Source of the DNA: JAGOUA01 sp964428975
GTDB lineage: Bacteria > Patescibacteriota > Patescibacteriia > 2-12-FULL-60-25
NCBI GenBank assembly: GCA_964428975.1
Contig: CAYSAI010000003.1
Span: 1 to 64,000 of the forward strand
DNA length: 64,000 bases
Reading direction: 5' to 3'
The position numbers and the translations under genes were made by a program. The notes below the pieces were generated by a model, which saw nothing but the letters and a program-made list of their open reading frames with translations, was not told the DNA's origin and did no database searches. Positions 41,648-49,666 of the stretch are shown piece by piece (the stretch's first letter is position 1; each line of letters starts with the position of its first letter).

Positions 41648-42436
41648 ATGGCTCGCCTTATTTCCATCGTCAATCAAAAAGGGGGTGTAGGAAAAACGAC
41701 CACTGCCGTGAATCTTGGCGCGTATTTAGCCGAGATGGGCAAGTACGTACTTCTTGTCGATCTTGATCCGCAGGCGAACGCAACGAGCGGCCTTGGTATC
41801 GACCATCGAACGCTTGAACGAGGGGTGTATCATGCAGTTTTGGGGCAAACATCCATAAAAGAGGTTGTTTTACCAACGGCGCACGAACTTTTGCGCGTCG
41901 TTCCTGCGACTACGTCGCTCGCCGGTCTCAATATCGAGCTCGTTGATATGGAGCGGCGTGAGTTCCGCCTTCGCGAGGCGTTGCTCGAAATACGCAACGA
42001 CTACGATTTTATTTTGATTGACTGTCCACCCACGCTTGGCCTTATTACGCTGAACGGTCTTGTGGCTGGCGATGAAATTCTCATTCCTGTGCAAGCAGAA
42101 TACTACGCGCTCGAGGGGCTTGGGCAACTTCTTGAAACGGTAAAGCTGGTGAAAGAAGGACTTCGTCCAGATTTGGGTATTTTGGGTGCGGTGATTACCA
42201 TGTATGATGGTCGTACGAAGCTTTCAGACGATGTGCTGCAAGAGCTGTATAAATATTTTCCCAATACGATCTTTCAATCTGTCATTCCACGTAACATTCG
42301 TCTTGCGGAAGCGCCCTCGTTTGGGCGAACGATCGTGCAGTTCGACCCAAGCTCAAAAGGAGCGAAGGCGTACGAACGACTGGCGCAAGAACTTCTCGAG
42401 CGTGAACTCGATGGATTTACCATTCGTGCCTTATGA
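41648..42436 (+). CDS. parA: ParA/Soj chromosome-partitioning ATPase
   Basis: A 262 aa P-loop ATPase with the deviant Walker A QKGGVGKTTT at about residue 9, LLVDLDPQANATSGLG, DYDFILIDCPPTLGLI and PVQAEYYALEGLGQL. With ParB it segregates chromosome origins. The ATG at 41648 gives the normal ParA start; TGATATGCT lies 14 nt upstream. It overlaps parB by 4 nt. Confidence 0.94.
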   Translation: MARLISIVNQKGGVGKTTTAVNLGAYLAEMGKYVLLVDLDPQANATSGLGIDHRTLERGVYHAVLGQTSIKEVVLPTAHELLRVVPATTSLAGLNIELVDMERREFRLREALLEIRNDYDFILIDCPPTLGLITLNGLVAGDEILIPVQAEYYALEGLGQLLETVKLVKEGLRPDLGILGAVITMYDGRTKLSDDVLQELYKYFPNTIFQSVIPRNIRLAEAPSFGRTIVQFDPSSKGAKAYERLAQELLERELDGFTIRAL

Positions 42437-43377
42437 TCATGAGTAAACAGTCCGGATTAGGACGCGGTCTTGGAGCGTTAATTCCCTCGAAGTCCGTCCC
42501 CGTCGCTACGGAGACGGCCATCGTTCCTCTTTCTGATGCTAAAAAAGCGGTACTTTCGGGTCCGCCGCCGAAATCACACCTCTTGACCGCGTCGCTGACG
42601 CCGCTCGACACGCATACGTCTCGTGAAGCGTCGATCGCGTCGATTGAGGCAAATCCTCGTCAACCACGACGTTCGTTTGACCACGGCATGATGGATGATC
42701 TGATCGCGAGCGTGAAAACACATGGAATTTTGCAACCACTTCTCGTGACAAAAAAAACGGATGGGAAATACCGACTCATCGCCGGCGAGCGGCGTTTGCG
42801 TGCGGCGACACTTGCAGGTCTTACGAGCGTACCGATCGTGCTTCGCTCGGCGAATGAACAAGAGCAACTCGAACTTGCCCTCATCGAGAACATCCAACGA
42901 CAAAATCTCAATCCGCTGGAAGAAGCGTATGCGTTTGAAGAGCTCAATCGCGCGTTTGGTCTCACGCAAGAAGAAATCGCGAAGAAAATGGGAAAAAGCC
43001 GTTCACAAGTGGCGAACACCGTACGCTTATTACAACTTCCAGAACTGATGCAGAACGCGCTTATGGATGGGCGCTTGAGCGCCTCGAATGCGCGTACGCT
43101 CCTCGCACTTGAATCTGACGTAGATCGCACACATCTCTTTGAAGCGATGCTGGCAAGTCGCTACACGGTGCGTCAAGCGGAAGAGCATGTAGAGACGAAA
43201 AAAGCGCGTCCACGCCTGCCGGTGAATCCGAATGTGCGTCAAGCGGAAGAGCAAGTGCGAGCGTTTCTTCAATGTAAAGTCAAAATCAACCGCGCAGAAA
43301 AGGGTGATGGAGAAATTCGCCTGCGCTTTTATTCTGATGAAGAACTCAACGCGATTTTAGAAAAGCTGCGAACGTAG
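42433..43377 (+). CDS. parB: ParB/Spo0J chromosome-partitioning protein
   Basis: A 314 aa protein (312 from the ATG at 42439). It has the N-terminal SGLGRGLGALIP motif that touches ParA, the ParB/Srx CTPase domain (ANPRQPRRSFD, GERRLRAATLAG, ENIQRQNLNPLEEA) and a helix-turn-helix (LTQEEIAKKMGKSRSQVANTV), then a C-terminal dimer domain. The ATG overlaps parA (ATGA). A possible parS-like core TTCACGTGAA occurs near 37720 and 1484, but both match the full consensus poorly. Confidence 0.93.
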   Translation: MIMSKQSGLGRGLGALIPSKSVPVATETAIVPLSDAKKAVLSGPPPKSHLLTASLTPLDTHTSREASIASIEANPRQPRRSFDHGMMDDLIASVKTHGILQPLLVTKKTDGKYRLIAGERRLRAATLAGLTSVPIVLRSANEQEQLELALIENIQRQNLNPLEEAYAFEELNRAFGLTQEEIAKKMGKSRSQVANTVRLLQLPELMQNALMDGRLSASNARTLLALESDVDRTHLFEAMLASRYTVRQAEEHVETKKARPRLPVNPNVRQAEEQVRAFLQCKVKINRAEKGDGEIRLRFYSDEELNAILEKLRT

Positions 43378-43384
43378 GCGAGGT

Positions 43385-44872
43385 CTACTTTCCAGGAATC
43401 ATGTTTTGGATCCATGAACGAAGACCACTTTTCGCGTACTGACGAATTTTTGATCGTGCGTGGCGCGTTTTTGCAAAGTCTGACCACTCGCTATTAGGCG
43501 TTTTACGCGATTTATTGATCATAATTTCTACCATATCTCCATTTTTGAGGGATTGGTTTAAGTGCACGTGTTCTTCGTTGACTTTCGCAGCGATAGCTGT
43601 ATTGCCGATATCGGTGTGAATCGCGTACGCAAAATCAATGCAGGAACTTTCTTCTGGGAGGTCAATGACGTCGCCTTTTGGGGTAAAAACGAAGATACGA
43701 TCGCGAAACATGTCGATTTTGAGATCCTCTAGCGAACGAAGATACGTTTTTTTATCGGCGAGCTCTTGTTGCACCTCCACGAGGTCTTTCACCCATTCCG
43801 GTACGTTCTTCTGATGGTGTTTTTTGAGTTTTCGTTCATCGTAAGACCAGTGCGCAGCGATACCGTTTTCATTTTCTGCGTGCATATCTTGTGTACGAAT
43901 CTGAAACTCGACGATCTGCCCTTCTTCGCAAAAAACGGTTGTATGAAGAGAGCGATAGCCGTTCGGTTTTGGTTGAGCAATATAATCTTTGATACGCCCT
44001 TTGAGCGGCGTCCATGTCCCATGAATCGCCCCAAGTGCCGCATAACAATCACCAACCGACGGCACGACGATACGTACGGCGATGATATCGTAAATGCGGT
44101 TGATATTCCGATCGTTTTTGAGGAGTTTTTTATAGAGCGAATAGAGGTGTTTCGCGCGTCCTTGAATTTCCGCTTCTTGCACCCCCATCTCTTTGAGGAG
44201 CGTGTCCGTCGTTTTCATGACTTGTGCAAGATAGAGCTCTTTTGCGGAGGCGGTCTGTTCGGCGAGGCTGCTCACCCACGTGTACTCTTTTGGATACGCA
44301 TATCGAAATGCCGCGTCTTCGATACGACCTTTCATGTCGCCCATACCGAGACGGTTCGCGATAGGGGCGTAGATTTCAAGCGATTCAAGCGCAATGCGCG
44401 CCTGTTTTTTTGGGTCGACGTGATCAAGCGTCTCAAGATTATGCAAACGATCTGCAAACTTAATAAAGACCACGCGCACATCCGCCGCCATCGCGAGAAA
44501 CATCTTGCGAAGGTTTTCGATGTAGCGTTCCATCCCACGGTACTTGATCTTTCCGAGCTTCGTGATGCCGCCTACCATTGAAGCAATATCTTTTCCGAAA
44601 TCCTTTTCGAGATCGTCGAGAGTGAAGGCGGTATCTTCTGGAACATCATGCAGAAGGGTCGCGGCAATAATGGGCGCTTCAAGACGCATCTCAGCGAGGG
44701 TAAACGCCGCGGCAAGTGGGTGGATAATGTAGGGTTCGCCACTTGAACGCGTTTGTCCTTCATGGGCGATGGCAGCAAATTCATACGCGCGACGTACAAG
44801 CTGCACGTCTGCTTGGGTGTGATGCTGCTGCAGGAGTCCGCAGAGCGTATCAATAGTGTGGAGGGATGCCAT
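43385..44872 (-). CDS. rel: RelA/SpoT homologue (ppGpp synthetase/hydrolase)
   Basis: A 495 aa protein with the HD hydrolase domain (AHEGQTRSSGEPYIIHPL, LLHDVPEDTAF, FADRLHNLETL), the synthetase domain (NRIYDIIAVRIVV, KPNGYRSLHTTV, VEFQIRTQDMHAENENGIAAHW) and a TGS domain (DRIFVFTPKGDVIDLPEES). It ends shortly after TGS; the zinc-finger and ACT domains of long Rel proteins are missing. It should make and break ppGpp. The ATG at 44872 is chosen at the start of homology. It converges with parB, 7 nt apart. Confidence 0.92.
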   Translation of the reverse strand: MASLHTIDTLCGLLQQHHTQADVQLVRRAYEFAAIAHEGQTRSSGEPYIIHPLAAAFTLAEMRLEAPIIAATLLHDVPEDTAFTLDDLEKDFGKDIASMVGGITKLGKIKYRGMERYIENLRKMFLAMAADVRVVFIKFADRLHNLETLDHVDPKKQARIALESLEIYAPIANRLGMGDMKGRIEDAAFRYAYPKEYTWVSSLAEQTASAKELYLAQVMKTTDTLLKEMGVQEAEIQGRAKHLYSLYKKLLKNDRNINRIYDIIAVRIVVPSVGDCYAALGAIHGTWTPLKGRIKDYIAQPKPNGYRSLHTTVFCEEGQIVEFQIRTQDMHAENENGIAAHWSYDERKLKKHHQKNVPEWVKDLVEVQQELADKKTYLRSLEDLKIDMFRDRIFVFTPKGDVIDLPEESSCIDFAYAIHTDIGNTAIAAKVNEEHVHLNQSLKNGDMVEIMINKSRKTPNSEWSDFAKTRHARSKIRQYAKSGLRSWIQNMIPGK

Positions 44873-44914
44873 AAAGGGTAGGTACGCTTTCTTGCGTCGC
44901 CCGTACGCAATCGC

Positions 44915-44920
44915 TAAACT
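44915..44920 (+). promoter_or_regulatory. -10 element, leaderless type
   Basis: TAAACT, 6 nt, then the GTG at 44927. The spacing rule seen elsewhere supports this GTG start. Confidence 0.4.
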
Positions 44921-44926
44921 CATGCC

Positions 44927-45223
44927 GTGTTTACGCTTGCGATGATCTTTGTTGGTCTCACGATTCTCGCGACGTTTTGGGTCGCGAAGTACGGTATTTG
45001 GATGTGTGAAGATGTACGAGCAGCAAAGCACGTGATGGGAGGATTTTTGCTTGTGTATGCGATTTTGGGAGTCGCGCTTAAGCTCGTTCTTCCTGCTTTT
45101 CCGGCAGATCGCGTGGCCTTTTCTTCTGTCACAGACATGTGGACGGAACCTGTGAGCGATTTTGCGTCTTCCATCGAACTTCCTGCGGTTATAGAAACGG
45201 TGTTTGCTTCAGACGAACTCTAA
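44927..45223 (+). CDS. Small membrane protein, unknown function
   Basis: A 98 aa protein with two predicted transmembrane helices (about residues 2-20 and 36-57) and an acidic tail. No family recognised. GTG start; alternatively the ATG at 44942. Divergent from the rel gene. Confidence 0.5.
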   Translation: MFTLAMIFVGLTILATFWVAKYGIWMCEDVRAAKHVMGGFLLVYAILGVALKLVLPAFPADRVAFSSVTDMWTEPVSDFASSIELPAVIETVFASDEL

Positions 45224-45226
45224 AGT

Positions 45227-45715
45227 CTACTTGTTGCGTGACCCCTTCTTGCTCATGAGTTTTGTGGTGTTTTTCTCTTTTGTGGAAGAGGGCCATTCGC
45301 ATGAGCCGCCGTGTTCATGTCCAGGAAGAGCGACCTCTTTTTGATACGTTTCAAAGCGCGTTTCGTAGATTTTTTCGGTCATCGTATCAAGCTCGTCGTG
45401 CGTGAAGGTGTGCGTTCCTTTCTTGCCAATCGTTGTGAGAACGTCCTGTTTTGCGCGATGCCACGCCCATTCATCCGTAAACGAGAGCCACGCATGTTCC
45501 CAAAGCGCGTCTTCCGAGCGCATCGCTTCTTGCAACGCCTCATCTTGAGAAACCCCGAGCGTATGTTCGAGGCGTTCAGCGAGCGCGGGAATAGCGATCG
45601 GCTCAAGCCCACGTTCTTGCCGAAGCGCATCCTCTACAAAATAGCGTTGAACAAGCGCACGATAGAGCTCTTTTGCCTCATCAAAAGAACAGGTAAGGGT
45701 GACGATGGGTTGCAT
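45227..45715 (-). CDS. Hypothetical soluble protein
   Basis: A 162 aa protein of unknown family, mostly helical (SFDEAKELYRALVQRYF, WEHAWLSFTDEWAWHRAKQ), with a His/Cys-containing stretch near the C-terminus (GHEHGGSCEW) and a basic end. The ATG at 45715 is the first at the start of the globular part; a frame extends to 45787. Converges with the small membrane protein, 3 nt apart. Confidence 0.6.
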   Translation of the reverse strand: MQPIVTLTCSFDEAKELYRALVQRYFVEDALRQERGLEPIAIPALAERLEHTLGVSQDEALQEAMRSEDALWEHAWLSFTDEWAWHRAKQDVLTTIGKKGTHTFTHDELDTMTEKIYETRFETYQKEVALPGHEHGGSCEWPSSTKEKNTTKLMSKKGSRNK

Positions 45716-45726
45716 AACGAAAACGT

Positions 45727-46194
45727 TTAGGGAGTGATCCTGACAAAGAAAGGATAGCACACGCGTCCTGCAGGATGCTCGCGCCACGCATTGAAGTGCT
45801 CTTCTGCAGGCACAAGGGCATTCAATGGAACCTTCGGACCGCGATACAGTTGGTTGTCTACATCGGAAGCTGCCTCAAACGTGGTGCACAGCTCATACGT
45901 GGTGGAAGTCATTCTCGTGTAGAGCGGGTCTTCGATCATGGAATGCGTATGCATGGGATAGTTTGTGAGAAGCTTCACAAAATCTTGTTGATAGGCAGGA
46001 AGACTGTTGCCGCTATGAAAAGAGCTCGAAACGGCGTTTACCCCATCGGCGATACGTTGCATACGCGCTTCATCACGTTTGAGGATGCGAAGCTTTCCAG
46101 GTGTTCCTCCAAGGATAAAGCCGCCAATGATCGTAGCAAGCGCGAGGGCGCTCACAAGAAGGACGACAAGTCTGTCGCGAGAAAGCGCTATCAT
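45727..46194 (-). CDS. Membrane-anchored hypothetical protein
   Basis: A 155 aa protein with one N-terminal helix (about 9-28, VVLLVSALALATIIGGFILGG has 21 residues and is cited by position only), then a soluble domain with two Cys far apart and aromatic residues. Not recognised. It starts 4 nt after the DUF5671-like gene and is probably co-transcribed. Confidence 0.58.
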   Translation of the reverse strand: MIALSRDRLVVLLVSALALATIIGGFILGGTPGKLRILKRDEARMQRIADGVNAVSSSFHSGNSLPAYQQDFVKLLTNYPMHTHSMIEDPLYTRMTSTTYELCTTFEAASDVDNQLYRGPKVPLNALVPAEEHFNAWREHPAGRVCYPFFVRITP

Positions 46195-46198
46195 ACGA

Positions 46199-46849
46199 TT
46201 ACGCCTGTTTCAGACGCGTTTTTTCTGAACGAAGTTCGTAGCGAGCAAGAAAGCCCGTGACGCCGCAGACAAGGAGAATAGCGAGGACTTTCAACAGAAA
46301 ACGGACCGTTGCTTCACCGCTTAAGCCTTGATACACCGTGACCATCAGCGTGATCGAAGCGGCGATCGTGGCCGCAAACGCGCCAAGATAGAGCATCCCT
46401 TGTTTTGTCGCATTTCGTGGAGCGTCAGCTGTCTCTGCTTCTGTTTTGCGAACGGACGAACTCACGAGAAAAAAGATGGGAAGAGCAACAATCAACATCG
46501 ACATACCTGTACGAATCAGCTCTTTCGCATTCGTGATCATGTACGTATCGCTCACCGCATCGGGCATCCAGACATTGAGGTACTGAAACCACAGAATCAA
46601 AAAGGCGACAGACGAGATGATGTAGGAAAGCATCTGCATGAGGTAGAGATAGCTTTCTTTCGCGAACGTGACAGGTGCGCGCACAGGAATCGCGACCGCT
46701 TCAGGCGTGACGACAAACGCGGCGAGCGCCTCTTGGACTTCTGTCTGTTTCCAGCCGCCTTCCATCATCAATGCCTCGATTTTCTCACGAGAAACACCCT
46801 GTTTGAGAGAGCTTGCCACCGCTTCGCGAAGATCTTTTTGCATATGCAT
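46199..46849 (-). CDS. DUF5671-like integral membrane protein
   Basis: A 216 aa protein (214 from the second ATG at 46843). The N-terminal about 45 residues form a UBA-like helical unit (VASSLKQGVSREKIEALMMEGGW). Four transmembrane helices follow at about 72-90, 111-130, 152-172 and 184-202, the layout of the DUF5671 family common in CPR bacteria. Function unknown. Confidence 0.65.
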   Translation of the reverse strand: MHMQKDLREAVASSLKQGVSREKIEALMMEGGWKQTEVQEALAAFVVTPEAVAIPVRAPVTFAKESYLYLMQMLSYIISSVAFLILWFQYLNVWMPDAVSDTYMITNAKELIRTGMSMLIVALPIFFLVSSSVRKTEAETADAPRNATKQGMLYLGAFAATIAASITLMVTVYQGLSGEATVRFLLKVLAILLVCGVTGFLARYELRSEKTRLKQA

Positions 46850-46998
46850 TCAGCTTCCCACTATGGATGCGCGGCGTCAATGGAGCATGAAGCGAGGGGT
46901 TCCTGCCTCAGCTCTTGACAACATCTCCTCTTTTTGTCCCGTTTTGCATAGGATTCCCACGCCCATTCAGGGCACTCACCCCTACGAGGTGCATCCCT

Positions 46999-48015
46999 AT
47001 GTCTACCAACCACACATCTCTTCTCGCACAGGTTCTCACGCCGGAAATCAAGGACTACCTCTCAAAGTTCTCGACGACGAGCGGAGGAACGCTCGATCAC
47101 GTGATTCGTTCTGGGCTCGAGAATCCAGATTCGTCCGTGGGAGCGTATGCGCCCGACGCCATGGCGTATGCGCTTTTTAGCGATGTTCTCAATCCGGTGA
47201 TCGGGATGTATCACGGAGTGAATCCGCTCGAAGTACGTCAGGTGACGGATTTTGATGTGAGCAAGATTCCGAACGAACCGATCGATCCAACGAAGGAAGC
47301 GATCGTGTCTACACGCGTGCGTGTGGGGCGTAATCTCGAGGGGTTTGCCTTTGCGCCGGCGATTTCTCGTCGTGGACGTTTGCAGATTATGCACAAAGTC
47401 GCAGACGCGTTGTATAGCCTTGAAGGGGATCTCGCGGGAGACTTCTATCAGCTTGAGGGGATGTCAGAAGAGGTGCGTCAGCAGCTCGTCAACGATCATT
47501 TCCTCTTTAAGCAGGGTGATCGTTTTCTCGAATCTGCCGGAGCGAATCGTGACTGGCCGTCTGGACGAGGCATCTTCCATAATCACGATAAGACGGCTCT
47601 CGTCTGGGTGAATGAGGAAGACCAGCTTCGTATCATCTCGATGGAAAAGGGGGGAGATTTGCGCTCGGTTTTCGATCGGCTCTCGCGCATGGTGGCACAT
47701 CTTTCGAAGACGCTTACTTTCGCTATGCATCCTCGCTACGGCGCGCTTTCGTCCTGTCCGACGAACCTCGGAACGGCGATGCGAGCGAGCGTCCATGTGA
47801 AGCTTCCGCGTTTGAGCAAAACCGAGGGGTTTCAGACGTTGAGCAAAGAGCTCGGTCTTTCGATTCGTGGAACAGATGGCGAACATTCCGAATCGCAAGG
47901 CGGGGTCTACGATCTCTCGAACAAGCGACGGCTGGGTATTTCGGAGGTCGAATCCGCTCTCCTTATGTATCATGGCGTGAAGCGGCTTCTCGAAGAAGAG
48001 CGGCTTCTCGCGTAG
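46999..48015 (+). CDS. Arginine kinase (phosphagen kinase)
   Basis: A 338 aa ATP:guanido phosphotransferase with both domains. The small N-terminal domain holds the substrate loop SSVGAYAPDA (arginine kinases: SGVGIYAPDA). The catalytic domain has VSTRVRVGRNLEGF, WVNEEDQLRI (catalytic Glu), the reactive Cys in CPTNLGTAMRASVHVKLP, and the flexible loop GTDGEHSESQGGVYDLSNKR. The full N-terminal domain rules out McsB, the protein-arginine kinase. It should store ATP energy as phosphoarginine. The ATG at 46999 is near the usual start. A TTGACA at 46914-46919 may be a -35. It ends in a terminator. Confidence 0.9.
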   Translation: MSTNHTSLLAQVLTPEIKDYLSKFSTTSGGTLDHVIRSGLENPDSSVGAYAPDAMAYALFSDVLNPVIGMYHGVNPLEVRQVTDFDVSKIPNEPIDPTKEAIVSTRVRVGRNLEGFAFAPAISRRGRLQIMHKVADALYSLEGDLAGDFYQLEGMSEEVRQQLVNDHFLFKQGDRFLESAGANRDWPSGRGIFHNHDKTALVWVNEEDQLRIISMEKGGDLRSVFDRLSRMVAHLSKTLTFAMHPRYGALSSCPTNLGTAMRASVHVKLPRLSKTEGFQTLSKELGLSIRGTDGEHSESQGGVYDLSNKRRLGISEVESALLMYHGVKRLLEEERLLA

Positions 48016-48036
48016 GAGATAGGAGGAAGGTTCCTG

Positions 48037-48064
48037 CCCCTGTGCCGTTGGTACAGGGGATTTT
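48037..48064 (+). terminator. Rho-independent terminator of the arginine kinase gene
   Basis: CCCCTGT (48037-48043) pairs with ACAGGGG (48053-48059), followed by ATTTTT. Confidence 0.85.
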
Positions 48065-48097
48065 TGTCTCTATGTAGCCAAAAATAGACCACCTCTC

Positions 48098-48126
48098 TTG
48101 ACAAAAACAGGAAAAACAGGTAGACT
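48098..48126 (+). promoter_or_regulatory. Sigma70-type promoter of cassette C
   Basis: TTGACA (48098-48103), 17 nt spacer, TAGACT (48121-48126). A leader of about 370 nt follows with no supported gene, a small GCTGCA/TGCAGC hairpin at 48310-48322 and a long palindrome at 48348. Confidence 0.72.
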
Positions 48127-48347
48127 AGAGAAGTAAAAAGTTGAAAACCGATTCTGGATGACACACCGTCAGGAAGCGACAACATTAGCTTATTGGCTTC
48201 ATAGACAGGAGAACGATACAGAAAGGTCTCATATAATATTTCAGAGACGTAGGTTCGCACGGTCGTAAAGGCTGTACCGCTTTTTATCACAAATGGTGAT
48301 GGGTGTTCGCTGCATTGCAGCAACGTCTGTCACCTTTTTGTATACAG

Positions 48348-48369
48348 GAGGACGTACGCGTACGTCCTC
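48348..48369. repeat. 22 bp perfect palindrome in the leader of cassette C
   Basis: GAGGACGTACG joined to its exact reverse complement with no loop. TTTTTG and TATACAGGAG lie just left. Such a site could bind a dimeric regulator or act in transcript control. Confidence 0.65.
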
Positions 48370-48499
48370 TCCTGATGTGTGTGTTTCATCCTGTATGAAG
48401 CTCATGCGTGAGGCTTGCAAAGAACCAGCGATCGATCTGACGGAGGAATCTGTCGGACGATCGTGGGAGACGCAGGGCTCTCTTGAGGAGGAAGACACC

Positions 48500-49069
48500 A
48501 TGTCTTTCCGATACGACTGTGAGGTCTTCGGAGATGCGGCGGACGAAACGTTCGCCGAGGTCCAGAAGTTCATCGCCGAGCGCGGCGGGGTCGTCGAGAC
48601 GGAGAAGCGGGTGGTGCCATTTTTCGACTTCGGGGGGATCTCCTTCCGTGTTGCGTTTCCGGCGTACACACCGGGACTGCGGCGCGAACTCGAGAAGAAG
48701 ATCGGCAACTTTTGCGAGCGAGGCGTGCGACCGGTCGCGGGCAACCCCGTGTACCGGTACAAGACGCCGAAGGCGCCGAAGCGGGAGCTGATGAAACTCT
48801 CGTTCTCGGGAGAGAGCGCCGAGCGGATGATGCTCGCGCTCGGTATCGAGAGGGAAAGCGTCCGTCGTTTGACGACGCTCGCCCGTTGGTTCGACCAGCA
48901 GCGCGCTGGGCGCATCGGTGAGGTCGACTGGACGCTCGTCGTCTTCAGGCGAACTCACGCGATCAACGGTCTACACGAGGGGGAGCCGGTCATCCGTCTC
49001 CACCTCCGTTATCCGAACGAGGAGGCGCTCGAAGCGGCACAGAAGCTGCCTAGCAGCGTCGCCGCCTAG
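48500..49069 (+). CDS. GC-rich cassette gene C, unknown function
   Basis: A 189 aa protein, not recognised. GAGGAGG lies 8 nt before the ATG at 48500; the frame upstream to 48293 is leader. GC-rich third positions throughout. Features: an N-terminal alpha/beta half (DETFAEVQKFIAERGGVVETE, VVPFFDFGGISFRVAFPAY), a middle helix (SAERMMLALGIERESVRRL) and an HLRYPNEEALEAAQKL end. No signal or membrane helix. It is followed by cassette D without a clear terminator between. Confidence 0.68.
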   Translation: MSFRYDCEVFGDAADETFAEVQKFIAERGGVVETEKRVVPFFDFGGISFRVAFPAYTPGLRRELEKKIGNFCERGVRPVAGNPVYRYKTPKAPKRELMKLSFSGESAERMMLALGIERESVRRLTTLARWFDQQRAGRIGEVDWTLVVFRRTHAINGLHEGEPVIRLHLRYPNEEALEAAQKLPSSVAA

Positions 49070-49150
49070 GGCGCGCATTGAAACGATAGGCTCTTCCTCT
49101 ATTGTGAACACTCCAAATCTGGGGAACTCACACAACAACGGAGGAAGAAG

Positions 49151-49474
49151 ATGAGAATTGTAGAATGTCCATATATTTGCGTGTTTCTCGAGGAGACAGA
49201 GGGGGAGGTGTGTGGAGCTTGCGGAGCGGGAGCCAAAACAACCGAGGAGGTCTGGTTCTTCCGCAAAGAAAATCGGTGGGAGCTTCACACGGATGTAGAC
49301 GATAAGTGCACGGGTCGATTCAAAAGCTGTCGCGAGGTGATGTCCGAAGTTGTGGTGAAGGAACGATTCAACTCGTTTGACTTCACAGATCTTCGGCGCC
49401 CACGTGGTTGGCCTCGATCGGAATGGCGTGCGTTTCGGAAGATGTGGGAATACAGTCAGGTGATCAGGCTCTGA
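49151..49474 (+). CDS. Cassette gene D, Cys-rich small protein
   Basis: A 107 aa protein with Cys at CPYIC and a CGACGAG knuckle, then FKSCREVM, so possible zinc binding. Not recognised. The ATG at 49151 follows GGAGGAAGAAG. A possible promoter (TTGAAA, 16 nt, TATTGT) lies at about 49078-49105. A 47 nt double-stem terminator follows. Composition is less GC-rich than its neighbours C and E. Confidence 0.62.
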   Translation: MRIVECPYICVFLEETEGEVCGACGAGAKTTEEVWFFRKENRWELHTDVDDKCTGRFKSCREVMSEVVVKERFNSFDFTDLRRPRGWPRSEWRAFRKMWEYSQVIRL

Positions 49475-49480
49475 CCTACT

Positions 49481-49527
49481 GAGCGCGGGACGCTTGGGTG
49501 ATACTCTCACCCTTGCTGCCCGCGCTC
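49481..49527 (+). terminator. Double-stem terminator-like hairpin after cassette D
   Basis: Outer stem GAGCGCGGG/CCCGCGCTC (49481-49489 and 49519-49527), inner stem GGGTGA/TCACCC, then TTAA. Total length 47 nt, close to the 46-48 nt double-stem hairpins of the array at 47-837. Confidence 0.65.
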
Positions 49528-49546
49528 TTAACGTGTACACACATCC

Positions 49547-49575
49547 TTGACAAAAGAGCGTTTTCTTGTTATCAT
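49547..49575 (+). promoter_or_regulatory. Sigma70-type promoter of cassette E
   Basis: TTGACA (49547-49552), 17 nt spacer, TATCAT (49570-49575). Confidence 0.82.
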
Positions 49576-49630
49576 ACGATACTTTTCGTGCGAGATGTTC
49601 TCGTATGAAATAGGTTCACAGAACACAACC

Positions 49631-49656
49631 GTAGGGGCGCGATTTATCGCGCCCTA
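49631..49656. repeat. Palindromic repeat, family P, in the leader of cassette E
   Basis: GTAGGGGCGCGAT, TT, then the near-complete right arm. It lies between the promoter and the start codon, and its end overlaps the TAGGAG ribosome binding site. Copies at 464, 672 and 735. Confidence 0.8.
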
Positions 49657-49666
49657 GGAGATGACC

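Noticed and set aside
43766..44581. 271-codon plus-strand frame opposite rel
   Set aside because: Shadow frame of the well supported rel gene.
46999..48015. McsB protein-arginine kinase
   Set aside because: A full N-terminal phosphagen-kinase domain with the arginine-binding loop is present, which McsB lacks.
47970..48323. 117-codon minus-strand frame
   Set aside because: It overlaps the arginine kinase 3' end, its terminator and the cassette C promoter, and the predicted protein looks unnatural.
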